Shown: piece after piece, positions 7,467 through 15,672 of the stretch
Layout of the letters: each line of letters begins with the position of its first letter
Numbering within the stretch: position 1 is the stretch's first letter
Source of the DNA: Rhodanobacter sp.
GTDB taxonomy: Bacteria; Pseudomonadota; Gammaproteobacteria; Xanthomonadales; Rhodanobacteraceae
Assembly: GCA_004322005.1 (NCBI GenBank)
Contig: SCRF01000026.1
Location: 1 to 57,302, forward strand
Direction: 5' to 3'
DNA: 57,302 nt
Program-made: the position numbers and the translations under genes
The notes under the pieces: model-generated
What the model saw: the letters and a program-made list of their open reading frames with translations, nothing else
Database searches by the model: none
What the model was told of the DNA's origin: nothing

Positions 7467-8977
7467 CAGTGGTTTGCCTCATTGTGCGCAGTGGAGGTTT
7501 CCGCGGATGCGGTTGACGGTGCCGCTGCCGCTGCCGCGGTTCCCGCCGGCGTTGCCTTGGGCGCTTCCGCCAGCGGCAACGGGGCTCCGCCCAGGGCCTT
7601 GAACAGTGCCGCGTAGGCCAGGCTGTGGGCGGCGCGGGCGTCGGCGAGTTCGATCGCTGCCTGGTCGGCCGCGATCCGGCTTTCGGCAAGATCGAGCGGG
7701 CTGCTCAGCTGCAGTCTCACCCGGGTCTGCACGGCCCGGTCGGCATGCTGCAGGGCTTGCCAGGCGAGCATGCTCTGCTGCTCGCGCTGCTCCTGTTGCT
7801 GCAGGCTGCCCAGGGCGGTTTCGACCTCGGCCACGCCTTGCAGCACGGCTTGCCGATAGGCCAGCAGGGCGGCCTGCAGTTCGTGTCCCTTGGCGTTTTT
7901 CGCGGCCCGCCGCATGCCCCAGTCGAACAGCGGGATATTGATCACGGGCCCGAACGAACCGATTCCGTTGGGGGTGCGCGAAATCTTGCGGTTGTTGATG
8001 ACCTCGGCGGACCAGACATACGATGTGCCCAGCCCGATGCTGGGGTACATGTCGGCATGGGCGATCGCCAGTTCGCCGGCGATGCGCAACACATCAGCCT
8101 CGGCCCGGGCGATTTCGGGGCGCGTGCGCAGCAGTTCGGCCGGGGTGCCGGCGAGCTGCCATGTCCCCAGTTCAGGCTGCCTGCCGACCTTCAGCCAGGC
8201 GGGATCGGGGTGGTTCTGGCCGAGCAGCACCGCCAGTTTCCGGGTACTGGCATCGATCGCCTGCCGCGGGGCGGCAAGCGATGCCTCGGACTGCGCATAG
8301 GCCGCCCGCGCCCGATCGACCGCGTCGGGCGAAACCAGCTGCAGTCGCTGGCGCACTTTCAGCAGTTGCCACTGCTGCTGGCGGGCCTGGCTGATTTTTG
8401 TCACCAACTGCTCCTGCTGCTGCGCAGTGCGCAGTGCGATCCATTCACGCACGACCTCCGCCACCAGCGACACCTGCGCGGCACGCAGGTCGGCCACACT
8501 GGCGTCCAGAGCGCCCTGCGCTTCGCGCCGGGTGCCTTCGGCACGGCCAAACAGCCCCAGTTCCCAGGTGGCGTCGAAGCCGGCAACAAAGAAGGAAGCC
8601 GTGGCGTCCGGGTCGATCGGATTGTCGGTCCGTGCGCTCAGTGCCGGCAGGTAACGCGCGTGGGCATGACTTTGCAGCGTGCGTTCCGCGCGCAGCCGCT
8701 CGACCGCCTGGGCCACGTCGAGATTGGCAGCCAGCGCGCGGTCGATCAGGGCATCGAGTTGGGGGTCGCCGAAGGCATGCCACCAGCCGTGCAGGTCGGT
8801 CGGTTTGGCTGCTCCGGCAGCTGTGGCGTGCTGCCACTGTGCGGGCAGCGGCGGTGCCAGTCTGGGCAGCGGTGCGGCACAGCCGGCCAGTGCGCCGATC
8901 AGAATGCCGAACAGGCAGCCGTGCAGCGGTTTGCCGCGATTCGTCACGTTCAAGATGCGAAATGGCACGGCGTGCAT
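7466..8977 (-). CDS. TolC/NodT-family outer-membrane efflux lipoprotein
   Basis: The 503-residue protein is an outer-membrane factor of the NodT family. It has a signal with lipobox GALAGC near residue 33, the typical start of the mature part (WWHAFGDPQLDALIDRALAANLD), two repeated helical OEP domains and the internal motif LLRTRPEIARAEADVLRIAGELAIAHADMYPSI written in the family as RPDI..AE..L..A.A.I..A.A..FP. It would form the trimeric channel for the ABC pump encoded downstream. The start is uncertain: ATG 8977 gives a long leader, whereas GTG 8947 (VTNRGKPLHGC) gives a standard lipoprotein signal. The C-terminus is Ala/Thr-rich and probably disordered. It is the first pump gene, 177 bases after the histidine kinase gene. 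Confidence 0.88.
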   Translation of the reverse strand: MHAVPFRILNVTNRGKPLHGCLFGILIGALAGCAAPLPRLAPPLPAQWQHATAAGAAKPTDLHGWWHAFGDPQLDALIDRALAANLDVAQAVERLRAERTLQSHAHARYLPALSARTDNPIDPDATASFFVAGFDATWELGLFGRAEGTRREAQGALDASVADLRAAQVSLVAEVVREWIALRTAQQQEQLVTKISQARQQQWQLLKVRQRLQLVSPDAVDRARAAYAQSEASLAAPRQAIDASTRKLAVLLGQNHPDPAWLKVGRQPELGTWQLAGTPAELLRTRPEIARAEADVLRIAGELAIAHADMYPSIGLGTSYVWSAEVINNRKISRTPNGIGSFGPVINIPLFDWGMRRAAKNAKGHELQAALLAYRQAVLQGVAEVETALGSLQQQEQREQQSMLAWQALQHADRAVQTRVRLQLSSPLDLAESRIAADQAAIELADARAAHSLAYAALFKALGGAPLPLAEAPKATPAGTAAAAAAPSTASAETSTAHNEANH

Positions 8978-9154
8978 TTTCCCATGGCGATGATTCGGCG
9001 CAGATGCGCCTGGTCGTTATCTGCGGTGGCCATCGTCAGGTCGTTTCCGCGGCGGAGTGATGTGCCCTTGAACGTTGAAGGCGCAGGGCGGCAACGGGAC
9101 ATTTTAGTCGATCAAGGGTACAGGCAGGTTGCATCGAGATGTCGCCGCTTGATC

Positions 9155-10558
9155 TCATGTCGGCAGTGCCACCGGCGGGAAATGGACATCGACAATCAGT
9201 CCGTGTTCCTCGCCAAGCCGGTAGGTCACTTCGGCATGGTGCCGTTCGGCGATGCGCTGGACGATCGCCAGGCCCAGTCCGCTGCCTTCTTCGCTGGTGC
9301 CGGGCGCACGGAAAAAGCGTTCGCTCAGGCGCGGCAGCAGTTCCGGCGGCACGCCCGGGCCGTTGTCCTCGACACTGAGGCTGGCGCCGCGGTCGTCGCG
9401 TTCCGTCAGGCCGACGGTGACAGTGCTGCCACGGCCGGCATAGCGCAGACTGTTGTCGATCAGGTTGTCCAGCAGATCCTGCACCGAGGAAGCATCGCCG
9501 AGAATGCATAGCGGTTGCTTAGGCCCCTGGTAACCCAGATCCACACCGGCGCGCAGTGCCTCGTGCACCCGCATCGAGACCGCGTCGGGAACCAGCCGCG
9601 CCAGATCCAGCAAGGTGCGATCGACGGTGTCCGCGGGTGTTGCCTGGGCGCGGGTCAACGCCAGCAACTGCGACGTGGTGCGCGCTGCGCGCCGGGTCAG
9701 GCGGTGGATGTGCGAGAGCGCGTCGGCCACCGTCTCCGGCCGGGGGTCGGCCATGGCACGGTCGACGTGCAGACTCAAGCCGGCCAGCGGCGTGCGCAGC
9801 TGATGTGCGGCATCGGCGATGAATCGGTCATGCAGTGCCAGCATGCCGCGCACGCGCTCGAACAGCGCATCGATGGTGCGGGTCAGCGGCAGGATTTCCT
9901 GCGGCACGTCGGGAGCGCCGATCGGAGTCAGCTCGTGCGTGCGTGCCGCCAGCCGGCGGGTCAGCGGATCGAGCACACGCAGGCCGTGGTTGACACCGAA
10001 CCAGACCAGCGACAACACGCAGACGATCAGCAGAGCCTGCATGAGGGTCGCCAGCAGCAGGATCTGCCGGGCCTGCCGATGACGGTCATGCAGGGTTTCG
10101 GCAACGGTGACCGTCAAGGGGTCGCCGGAATCGTCCTGCGGAGCAAGCTGGACCGTTGCCGCACGCAGGTTCTGCTTGTTCAGCTGGGCATCGTACAGCG
10201 TCGGCATGCCACCGAGCTTCGGTGCATGCGACAGCTGCGGCAACTGACCATTGCCGGCCAGCAGTCCGCGTTTGGCACTGGTCACCGTGAAGTAGCTGCG
10301 GCCATCCGGGGTGTATTCGAGCAGAAACCGGGCTTGTGGCGACAGCCGACTGCCGAACTTGCTGTTGCTGAGCATTTTTGCCAAGGTCAGCGCATCGCCG
10401 CTCAAGTCGTGGTCATGCACCCGGTTGGCGTAGTTCAGCGCCACGCCATAGGTCAGCAGCGCGTCGAGCAGCAGCAGCGAGGCCATCGGCAACAACAGAA
10501 AAATCAGCAGGCGGCGGCGCAGGCTGGGGCGCAGGTGGCGCAGACGCGACGGGCTCAT
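9155..10558 (-). CDS. Two-component sensor histidine kinase (TctE/QseC type)
   Basis: This 467-residue kinase has an N-terminal helix (about 17-40), a periplasmic domain of about 125 residues, a second helix (about 166-188), a HAMP-like linker and the catalytic core. The H-box FIADAAHQLRTPLAG places the phosphoacceptor at His252; the N-box (DNLIDNSLRYAG), G1 (VEDNGPGVP) and G2 (GSGLGLAIV) motifs are intact, so it should be active. The periplasmic domain size fits the TctE/QseC group, which sense small molecules or envelope stress. Its ATG overlaps the TGA of the response-regulator gene (ATGA, 10558-10555). The ABC pump lies directly downstream on the same strand, so pump expression or its substrate is the probable output or signal. 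Confidence 0.9.
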   Translation of the reverse strand: MSPSRLRHLRPSLRRRLLIFLLLPMASLLLLDALLTYGVALNYANRVHDHDLSGDALTLAKMLSNSKFGSRLSPQARFLLEYTPDGRSYFTVTSAKRGLLAGNGQLPQLSHAPKLGGMPTLYDAQLNKQNLRAATVQLAPQDDSGDPLTVTVAETLHDRHRQARQILLLATLMQALLIVCVLSLVWFGVNHGLRVLDPLTRRLAARTHELTPIGAPDVPQEILPLTRTIDALFERVRGMLALHDRFIADAAHQLRTPLAGLSLHVDRAMADPRPETVADALSHIHRLTRRAARTTSQLLALTRAQATPADTVDRTLLDLARLVPDAVSMRVHEALRAGVDLGYQGPKQPLCILGDASSVQDLLDNLIDNSLRYAGRGSTVTVGLTERDDRGASLSVEDNGPGVPPELLPRLSERFFRAPGTSEEGSGLGLAIVQRIAERHHAEVTYRLGEEHGLIVDVHFPPVALPT

Positions 10559-11244
10559 GTCGGATCCGCCCCGGAGTCGCCGGCTTCTTCCAGCAGGTAT
10601 CCCAGGCCACGGATCGTGCGTACGCCAGTGCCGCTGCCTTGCAGTTTGCGGCGCAGGCGGTGGATCGCGATGTCCAGCCCGTTGTCGGTCAAGTCCTGGT
10701 CCCAGTCACACAATGCTTCGATCAACTGCGCACGGCTGGTGACGCGCTCGGCACGCAGCGCCAGTGCTTCGAGCAGACCGAATTCGCGTGCGGTGAGCTC
10801 CAGTGGCGTGCTGTCGACCCAGGCACGGTGGCCGGGCAAGTCCAGCCGCAGCCGGCCCAGTTGCAACTCCGGCATTCCCTTGCTGCTTGCCCGCCGCAGC
10901 AGGGCGCGCACGCGTGCCTCGAACTCCGACAGTGCGAACGGCTTGACCAGATAATCGTCGGCGCCGAGGTCGAGTACCCGGATACGCTCGGGCAAGCCGT
11001 CGCGTGCGGTCACCACCAGCACCGGCAGACCGGCGCCGCGGCTGCGCAGGCGCCGCAATACTTCGCTGCCATCGAGCGCGGGCAGGCCCAGATCCAGCAC
11101 CAGCAGGTCGTAGCTGTGATCGCGCAAGGCCGCGTCGGCCAGGTTGCCGCTGGACACATGATCCACGGCATGGCCGCCATGTCGAAGCGAGGCGCAGATG
11201 CCTTCGGCAATCGATGGATCGTCCTCGGCAAGCAGGATGCGCAT
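10555..11244 (-). CDS. OmpR/PhoB-family response regulator
   Basis: The 229-residue regulator has an N-terminal receiver domain with the acidic pair AEDD (residues 6-9), phosphoacceptor Asp51 (LLVLDLGLPALDG), the Thr of VVTARD and Lys of LVKPF, followed by a winged-helix DNA-binding domain (about 130-222) ending in IRGLGYLLEE. This is the OmpR/PhoB type, closest by eye to QseB/TctD. ATG 11244 (MRILLAEDDPS) was chosen because the receiver begins there; the longer frame upstream adds a non-homologous lead. It is the first gene of the regulator-kinase pair, overlaps the kinase by four bases, and probably controls the efflux operon at 8977-4603. Confidence 0.92.
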   Translation of the reverse strand: MRILLAEDDPSIAEGICASLRHGGHAVDHVSSGNLADAALRDHSYDLLVLDLGLPALDGSEVLRRLRSRGAGLPVLVVTARDGLPERIRVLDLGADDYLVKPFALSEFEARVRALLRRASSKGMPELQLGRLRLDLPGHRAWVDSTPLELTAREFGLLEALALRAERVTSRAQLIEALCDWDQDLTDNGLDIAIHRLRRKLQGSGTGVRTIRGLGYLLEEAGDSGADPT

Positions 11245-11475
11245 GGTGGATTCCGGATGACGGGTGGAGCGCAGTTTAACGGCTGGGCCGCTCAAACCAG
11301 GTAAAGCGCGCACGCGTTCGTGTCGTCACGGCGAATCGGCATCGTGCCGCCACCGGAAATTCCCGCGATGCGCTGGAATGCCAGGCCCGGGTTGCCGCGA
11401 AGATCTTCGATGGATGATCGGGAGTGTTGTGCAAGTCGTTGATGTGAAAGCTTGGCGATGTGCCGCATCTCAAGC

Positions 11476-12018
11476 TCATGCCCAGGCGGTACGTCGTTCG
11501 CGATGCGGGGGGTAATACGCAAACACGTGGCTGTGGCTGCCGAAGAAATCCATGTTTTCGATGTGTTCACCACCGAGCCGCTCGGCAACGCGATCGGAAG
11601 CCTCGTTGCCGATACGTACCAGACTGATCACGCGCGGTGCATGCAGCCTGCTCCATGCGAAGTCGAGCACCGCCGTGCCGGCTTCGGTTGCATAACCGTG
11701 GTGGCGATGTTCCGGCTTGAGCATCCAGCCCAGTTCCAGATCGGGCCAGCCGTCCGGGTACATCAGGCCGGCGCGGCCGATGAATTCGCCGCTGGCCTTC
11801 AGCTCCAGTGCCCACATGCCGAAACCGCGCAGTTGCCAATGCCCCAGCAGCATCGCCAGCGAACGCCAGGCGTTGGTGCGGTCCAGGGGCTGGCCGTCGC
11901 CGATCCAGCGGGTGCTTCCCGGGTCGGCCAGCATCGCAGCGTAGTCGTCGAAATGCTTTTCGGTGAGTGCGGTAAGGCGCAGACGCGCCGTTTCAAGGGT
12001 TGGGATATCAAACATCAC
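11476..12018 (-). CDS. GNAT-family N-acetyltransferase (RimJ/RimL type)
   Basis: This 180-residue protein fits the GNAT acetyltransferase_3 group: it starts with the standard IPTLETARLRLTALTEKHFDDYAAML opening, has the acetyl-CoA-binding strand and loop (LELGWMLKPEHRHHGYATEAGTAVL, where RHHGYA replaces the usual RGKGYA) and the C-terminal LVRIGNEASDRVAERLGG motif typical of RimJ/RimL relatives. It would transfer an acetyl group to an amine; relatives act on ribosomal protein N-termini, antibiotics or small amines, and the substrate cannot be read here. The start is two bases after the stop of the SET-domain gene, so the two are cotranscribed. The 231 bases between its stop and the response regulator hold no gene I can support. 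Confidence 0.85.
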   Translation of the reverse strand: MMFDIPTLETARLRLTALTEKHFDDYAAMLADPGSTRWIGDGQPLDRTNAWRSLAMLLGHWQLRGFGMWALELKASGEFIGRAGLMYPDGWPDLELGWMLKPEHRHHGYATEAGTAVLDFAWSRLHAPRVISLVRIGNEASDRVAERLGGEHIENMDFFGSHSHVFAYYPPHRERRTAWA

Positions 12019-12020
12019 AA

Positions 12021-12494
12021 TCAGCGTTGGGTGGCATCCAGCAAGCTGGCCAGGGCACGGGTGCTGCCGGCAAGGCTCTCGAACCAGGTTAGTCCGATGA
12101 TTGTCTCACCTGTGACCGAATCGACAAAATCCTCGGCCTCACCCGGTGGCAGCAGGTGGCGGTAATCCACCGTGATTTCGGTGCCGGCAGGCAGTTTGGC
12201 CAGGGCGAACACGAAGCCGAGATGCCATAGCCCGTTCGGCGTGAAGCTGTGGTTGATGTAGCACTCGTCCGGCCAGTCGGGCGACAATGTATAGCGATCC
12301 TCGAACCAGCGTGCACTGGCATGGAACTGGGCGCTGAGTTCCGTCGAGCCGGTGATTTCGGCAAGGCCGAACGTGCGGTCGATGCCGTCGGGCGCCGTGA
12401 TGACGCGTCCTGCCGGCACGTCTTCATCGAGGAACAGGCCCTTGCCTGCGCCACGGATGGCGGAAGCGGCAACGTGGTAGCGCGGAAGGATCAT
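12021..12494 (-). CDS. SET-domain protein (putative protein lysine methyltransferase)
   Basis: The 157-residue product is a stand-alone SET domain. The N-terminal AIRGAGKGLFLDEDVPAG matches the SET-N strand pattern (GxGLFA..DI..G), the pseudoknot motif appears as YINHSFTPNGL (Asn81, His82), and the catalytic tyrosine is in AGTEITVDYRHLL (Tyr111). These are the residues that bind S-adenosylmethionine and the target lysine in eukaryotic SET enzymes. No pre-SET or post-SET cysteine cluster is present. Bacterial members of this size are mostly uncharacterised. It lies directly before a GNAT acetyltransferase gene (two-base gap), an unusual pairing of two protein- or amine-modifying enzymes. Confidence 0.8.
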   Translation of the reverse strand: MILPRYHVAASAIRGAGKGLFLDEDVPAGRVITAPDGIDRTFGLAEITGSTELSAQFHASARWFEDRYTLSPDWPDECYINHSFTPNGLWHLGFVFALAKLPAGTEITVDYRHLLPPGEAEDFVDSVTGETIIGLTWFESLAGSTRALASLLDATQR

Positions 12495-12608
12495 GGTGTC
12501 GTGGCGGCATGACGGGCGCGCGAGTGTAACGCAAGCGGCGCGACCTGTCCGGAGCGTGCCGCTTGGTCGCGCCGCCTGTTTGCCTCCGTGACGGGGTGTT
12601 TCGCCCGA

Positions 12609-12950
12609 TTACTCCCCGCTGACGGCCTTGTGGCGCAGGTGCTTGCTCGTGCCGGCAGGTGCCGGCGTTTTGGCGGCGGCATCGTCGGCAAGCAGGATGG
12701 CGGCGCGATTGCGTTCGAGCGTCCCCTTGCCGAGGCCCTTGATCCGGGCCAGATCGGCGACTTTCTTGAACGGCCCATGGACCTCGCGCCAGGCCACGAT
12801 GGCCAGTGCCCGGGACTGGCCGATGCCATCGAGGGACCGGGCGATGGTGGCGGCGTCGGCCGTATTGACGTTGACCGGCGTGGCGGCGAACAACCATCCC
12901 GGCATACCGAGAATCAGTGCAGTCGCGAGTGCGGCAAGTTGGCGGGACAT
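12609..12950 (-). CDS. ComEA-like secreted helix-hairpin-helix protein
   Basis: This 113-residue protein has a signal peptide (LAALATALILGMPGWLFA, cleavage after about residue 22) followed by the ComEA motif VNVNTADAATIARSLDGIGQSRALAIVAWREVHGPF and a second hairpin (KVADLARIKGLGKGTLERNRAAI). Helix-hairpin-helix pairs of this kind bind double-stranded DNA in the periplasm during natural transformation. The C-terminal tail is short and charged. It is monocistronic by appearance, with no other competence gene in the window. The distance to the divergent M20 peptidase gene is 205 bases. Either a role in DNA uptake or a general periplasmic DNA-binding role would fit. Confidence 0.85.
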   Translation of the reverse strand: MSRQLAALATALILGMPGWLFAATPVNVNTADAATIARSLDGIGQSRALAIVAWREVHGPFKKVADLARIKGLGKGTLERNRAAILLADDAAAKTPAPAGTSKHLRHKAVSGE

Positions 12951-13115
12951 GACCTTCCTCCTTGAAATGTGGTGGCGGCATTCGGCTGCCGCAGACTCAC
13001 TGTGCGCCGAGGCGATCGATCATGCAGTCGGTGCCGCCGCAAGGATGGCGTGCGTGACCGTCGCGGGCGGCTGTGGGCTTTCCCTGATGCAAGCGGAAGC
13101 GTCGCCGGAGCGCGC

Positions 13116-13124
13116 TGTTACAAT
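13116..13124 (+). promoter_or_regulatory. Putative extended -10 promoter element of the M20 peptidase gene
   Basis: TGTTACAAT has the TGn extension and a -10 box TACAAT 31 bases before the ATG at 13156. No convincing -35 box is seen at the usual distance, so the extended -10 would have to carry the promoter. Confidence 0.35.
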
Positions 13125-13155
13125 CGACGTTTGATCTGACTGCCGGAGTTCGACC

Positions 13156-14631
13156 ATGGATACTGCCCGCCTTTCCCGCTTCGTCAGCGGCCTGTGGGAC
13201 GACGAAATCGTGCCGCAGCTGGTCGAGTACATCCGGATACCCAACAAGTCGCCGATGTTCGACGCGCAGTGGGTCGAACACGGTTACATGGATGCGGCCG
13301 TCGCGCTGATGGAGAACTGGGCGCGTTCCAAGCTCCCGGGGCTGCCGGGTGCCACGCTGGAAGTGGTTCGTCTTGAGGGACGTACGCCGCTGATCTATAT
13401 CGAAGTGCCGGAAGTGCCTGTCCATGGCGCGGATGCCAAGGCCTCCACGGCGGGACACGGTGCCGATACGGTGATGCTGTACGGCCATCTGGACAAGCAG
13501 CCGGAGATGACCGGCTGGGCCGACGGGCTTGGTCCGTGGACGCCGGTGATCAAGGGCGACAAGCTGTATGGTCGCGGGGGCGCCGACGACGGCTACGCGA
13601 TCTTCGGGTCGCTGGCCGCGCTGCTGGCGCTGCACGACCAGGGCGTGCCGCACGCGCGCTGCGTGATCCTGATCGAGGCCTGCGAGGAGTCGGGCAGCCA
13701 CGACCTGCCGTATTACGTCGACCACCTGGCCGCGCGCATCGGCAGCCCGTCGCTGGTGGTGTGCCTGGATTCGGGCTGCGGCAACTACGACCAGTTGTGG
13801 CTGACCACCTCGTTGCGCGGCATGACCGGCGGCAACCTTACTGTACAGGTGCTGGAAGAGGGCGTGCATTCGGGCGATGCCTCCGGCGTGGTGCCGTCGA
13901 GTTTCCGTATCCTGCGCGAGCTGCTGTCGCGGCTGGAAGATCCGGCTACCGGCCAGATCAAGCCGAAGGAGTTGTACGTCGACATCCCGGCCGAACGCAT
14001 CGAGCAGGCGAAGCATTCGGCCGAAGTGCTGGGTACGGCAATCTACGACAAGTTTCCGTGGGTTGCGGGCATGCGGCCGGTCAGCACGGATCTGGCCGAA
14101 CTGGTGCTCAATCGCACCTGGCGTCCGCAACTGGCGGTGACCGGCGTCGGCGGCATGCCGTCGCTGGACAGCGCCGGCAACGTGTTGCGGCCGCAGACGG
14201 CAGTGAAACTCAGCCTGCGCATACCGCCCACGCTCGATGGCGTTGCGGCAAGCGGTTTCCTCAAGCAGTTGCTGGAAAAGGATCCGCCGTACGGCGCCAG
14301 GGTCACTTTTGCGACGGAAAAGGACGGCAGCGGCTGGAATGCGCCGGCACTGTCGCCCTGGCTGGCGCAGGCAGTGGACGAGGCATCGCAGCATTACTTC
14401 GGTGCGCCGGCCACCTTCATGGGCGAAGGCGGCAGCATCCCGTTCATGGGCATGCTCGGCGAAAAATTTCCGCAGGCCCAGTTCCTGATCACTGGCGTGC
14501 TGGGACCGCATTCCAATGCGCACGGCCCGAACGAGTTCCTGCACATTCCGACCGGCAAGAAAGTCAGCATGGTGGTGGCCGAGGTCGTGGCACGCCATCA
14601 CCAGCAAGGCACCGGGGCCTGGATCCGGTGA
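13156..14631 (+). CDS. M20-family metallopeptidase (dipeptidase)
   Basis: The 491-residue protein is an M20/M28-type zinc dipeptidase. Metal and catalytic residues are visible in YGHLDKQPEM (His111, catalytic Asp113), GRGGADDGYA (bridging Asp144) and EACEESGS (catalytic Glu177 and Glu178); a late His in GPHSNAHGPNEF should be the last metal ligand. A dimerisation lid domain lies at about residues 200-390. No signal peptide is present, so it acts in the cytoplasm, probably on dipeptides or short peptides; members are annotated as carnosinase or CNDP-like peptidases. The yggS gene starts seven bases after its stop, so the two are one transcription unit. Confidence 0.93.
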   Translation: MDTARLSRFVSGLWDDEIVPQLVEYIRIPNKSPMFDAQWVEHGYMDAAVALMENWARSKLPGLPGATLEVVRLEGRTPLIYIEVPEVPVHGADAKASTAGHGADTVMLYGHLDKQPEMTGWADGLGPWTPVIKGDKLYGRGGADDGYAIFGSLAALLALHDQGVPHARCVILIEACEESGSHDLPYYVDHLAARIGSPSLVVCLDSGCGNYDQLWLTTSLRGMTGGNLTVQVLEEGVHSGDASGVVPSSFRILRELLSRLEDPATGQIKPKELYVDIPAERIEQAKHSAEVLGTAIYDKFPWVAGMRPVSTDLAELVLNRTWRPQLAVTGVGGMPSLDSAGNVLRPQTAVKLSLRIPPTLDGVAASGFLKQLLEKDPPYGARVTFATEKDGSGWNAPALSPWLAQAVDEASQHYFGAPATFMGEGGSIPFMGMLGEKFPQAQFLITGVLGPHSNAHGPNEFLHIPTGKKVSMVVAEVVARHHQQGTGAWIR

Positions 14632-14638
14632 TTTTCGG

Positions 14639-15334
14639 ATGAATACCGGAACCGACGATCTCGCTGCGCGGTGGGCACAGATCCGCCGGCGCGTCGACGA
14701 CGCCTGCCGCGAGGCCGGTCGTGCGCCGGCAGAGGTGACCATCCTGCCGGTCAGCAAGACGTTTGGCCCACCGCTGATCCGTGCCGCGGTTGCCCTGGGG
14801 CTGCACCGTTTCGGCGAGAACAAGGTGCAGGAGATTCGCGAAAAATCCGCGGCATTGGCCGATGACGGCATCGACTGGGTGATGATCGGCCATCTGCAGA
14901 CCAACAAGGCACGCGACGTGGCGCGGCTGGCCAGCGAGGTGCAATCGCTGGACCGGCTGGAGCTGGCCGCGGCGCTGCACCGGCAGCTGCAGCACGCTGG
15001 TCGCGCGATCGATGTGCTGGTGCAGGTCAAGACCTCGAGCGAACCGTCCAAGTCCGGTCTGCCGCCCGCGCAGCTGCCGTCGTTTCTCGACGCGCTGCGC
15101 GAGTACGACACCTTGCGCGTGCACGGCCTGATGACGCTGGCGACTCACTCCACCGAGGCCGCCGAAGTGCGTGGCTGCTTTCGTCTGCTGCGGGCATTGC
15201 GTGACCAGGCGGTGGCGCAGGGGCATACCCTGCCAAGGCTCTCGATGGGCATGAGCGACGATTTTCCGCTGGCGATCGCCGAAGGCGCCACCGAAGTGCG
15301 TATCGGATCGGCGATTTTTGGCGCACGCGCATAG
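14639..15334 (+). CDS. yggS: YggS/PROSC-family PLP homeostasis protein
   Basis: This 231-residue single-domain TIM barrel belongs to the YggS/PLPBP family, which binds pyridoxal phosphate without known catalysis and keeps PLP and amino-acid pools balanced. The PLP lysine is Lys40 in ILPVSKTFGP; the conserved FGENKVQEI, WVMIGHLQTNKAR, GLMTLA and LSMGMSDDFPLAIAEGATEVRIGSAIFG motifs are all present. ATG 14639 was chosen because the domain begins there and it follows the peptidase stop by seven bases. It is frequently found near pilT or proC in other bacteria, but here it is coupled to a peptidase gene. Confidence 0.93.
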   Translation: MNTGTDDLAARWAQIRRRVDDACREAGRAPAEVTILPVSKTFGPPLIRAAVALGLHRFGENKVQEIREKSAALADDGIDWVMIGHLQTNKARDVARLASEVQSLDRLELAAALHRQLQHAGRAIDVLVQVKTSSEPSKSGLPPAQLPSFLDALREYDTLRVHGLMTLATHSTEAAEVRGCFRLLRALRDQAVAQGHTLPRLSMGMSDDFPLAIAEGATEVRIGSAIFGARA

Positions 15335-15672
15335 CCAGACTCTTGCGACGAATACATGGGCCTGTCCAGGCCGGCCGATCCGGTCCGCAAACAAGCGCGC
15401 CCGGCTGTTCTTCGGCTTCGCTTCGCTGCGCCTGTCACGAGCTTGCCGCAGGGCTCGGGACGAATCAGGCGGCGCCGTGGTGTTTGTGCGCCGGCTCAAC
15501 TGCTTGTCCGGCTAGAGCGGTATTTCCTGGCGTCTGCCCTCGGTTTTGGAAACGACACAGTTCAGTTAACTTCAATCGAACATACGTGGGGCACCTTCTT
15601 GTTACCTTCACCCCTCGGTCACGTTGTCGGCTCTGCAGGCGACCAACCCTGTGAACCCTGGGATTCCCCCGC
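15335..15672 (+). other. Intergenic region without a recognised gene
   Basis: These 338 bases separate yggS from the NlpC/P60 gene. Short frames on both strands lack recognisable motifs or ribosome-binding sites. A locally AT-rich patch at about 15560-15600 may hold the promoter of the following gene, but no clear -35/-10 pair was found. Confidence 0.4.

Noticed and set aside
7625-9511. 628-codon plus-strand open frame antisense to the outer-membrane factor gene
   Set aside because: It is a GC-driven shadow frame; the minus strand shows a clear NodT protein and kinase end.
11292-11588. 98-codon minus-strand open frame between the response regulator and the GNAT gene
   Set aside because: It overlaps the GNAT gene end in another frame and has no recognisable domain.
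12997-15111. 704-codon minus-strand open frame across the M20 and yggS genes
   Set aside because: No domain is recognisable and it runs opposite two well-conserved genes.
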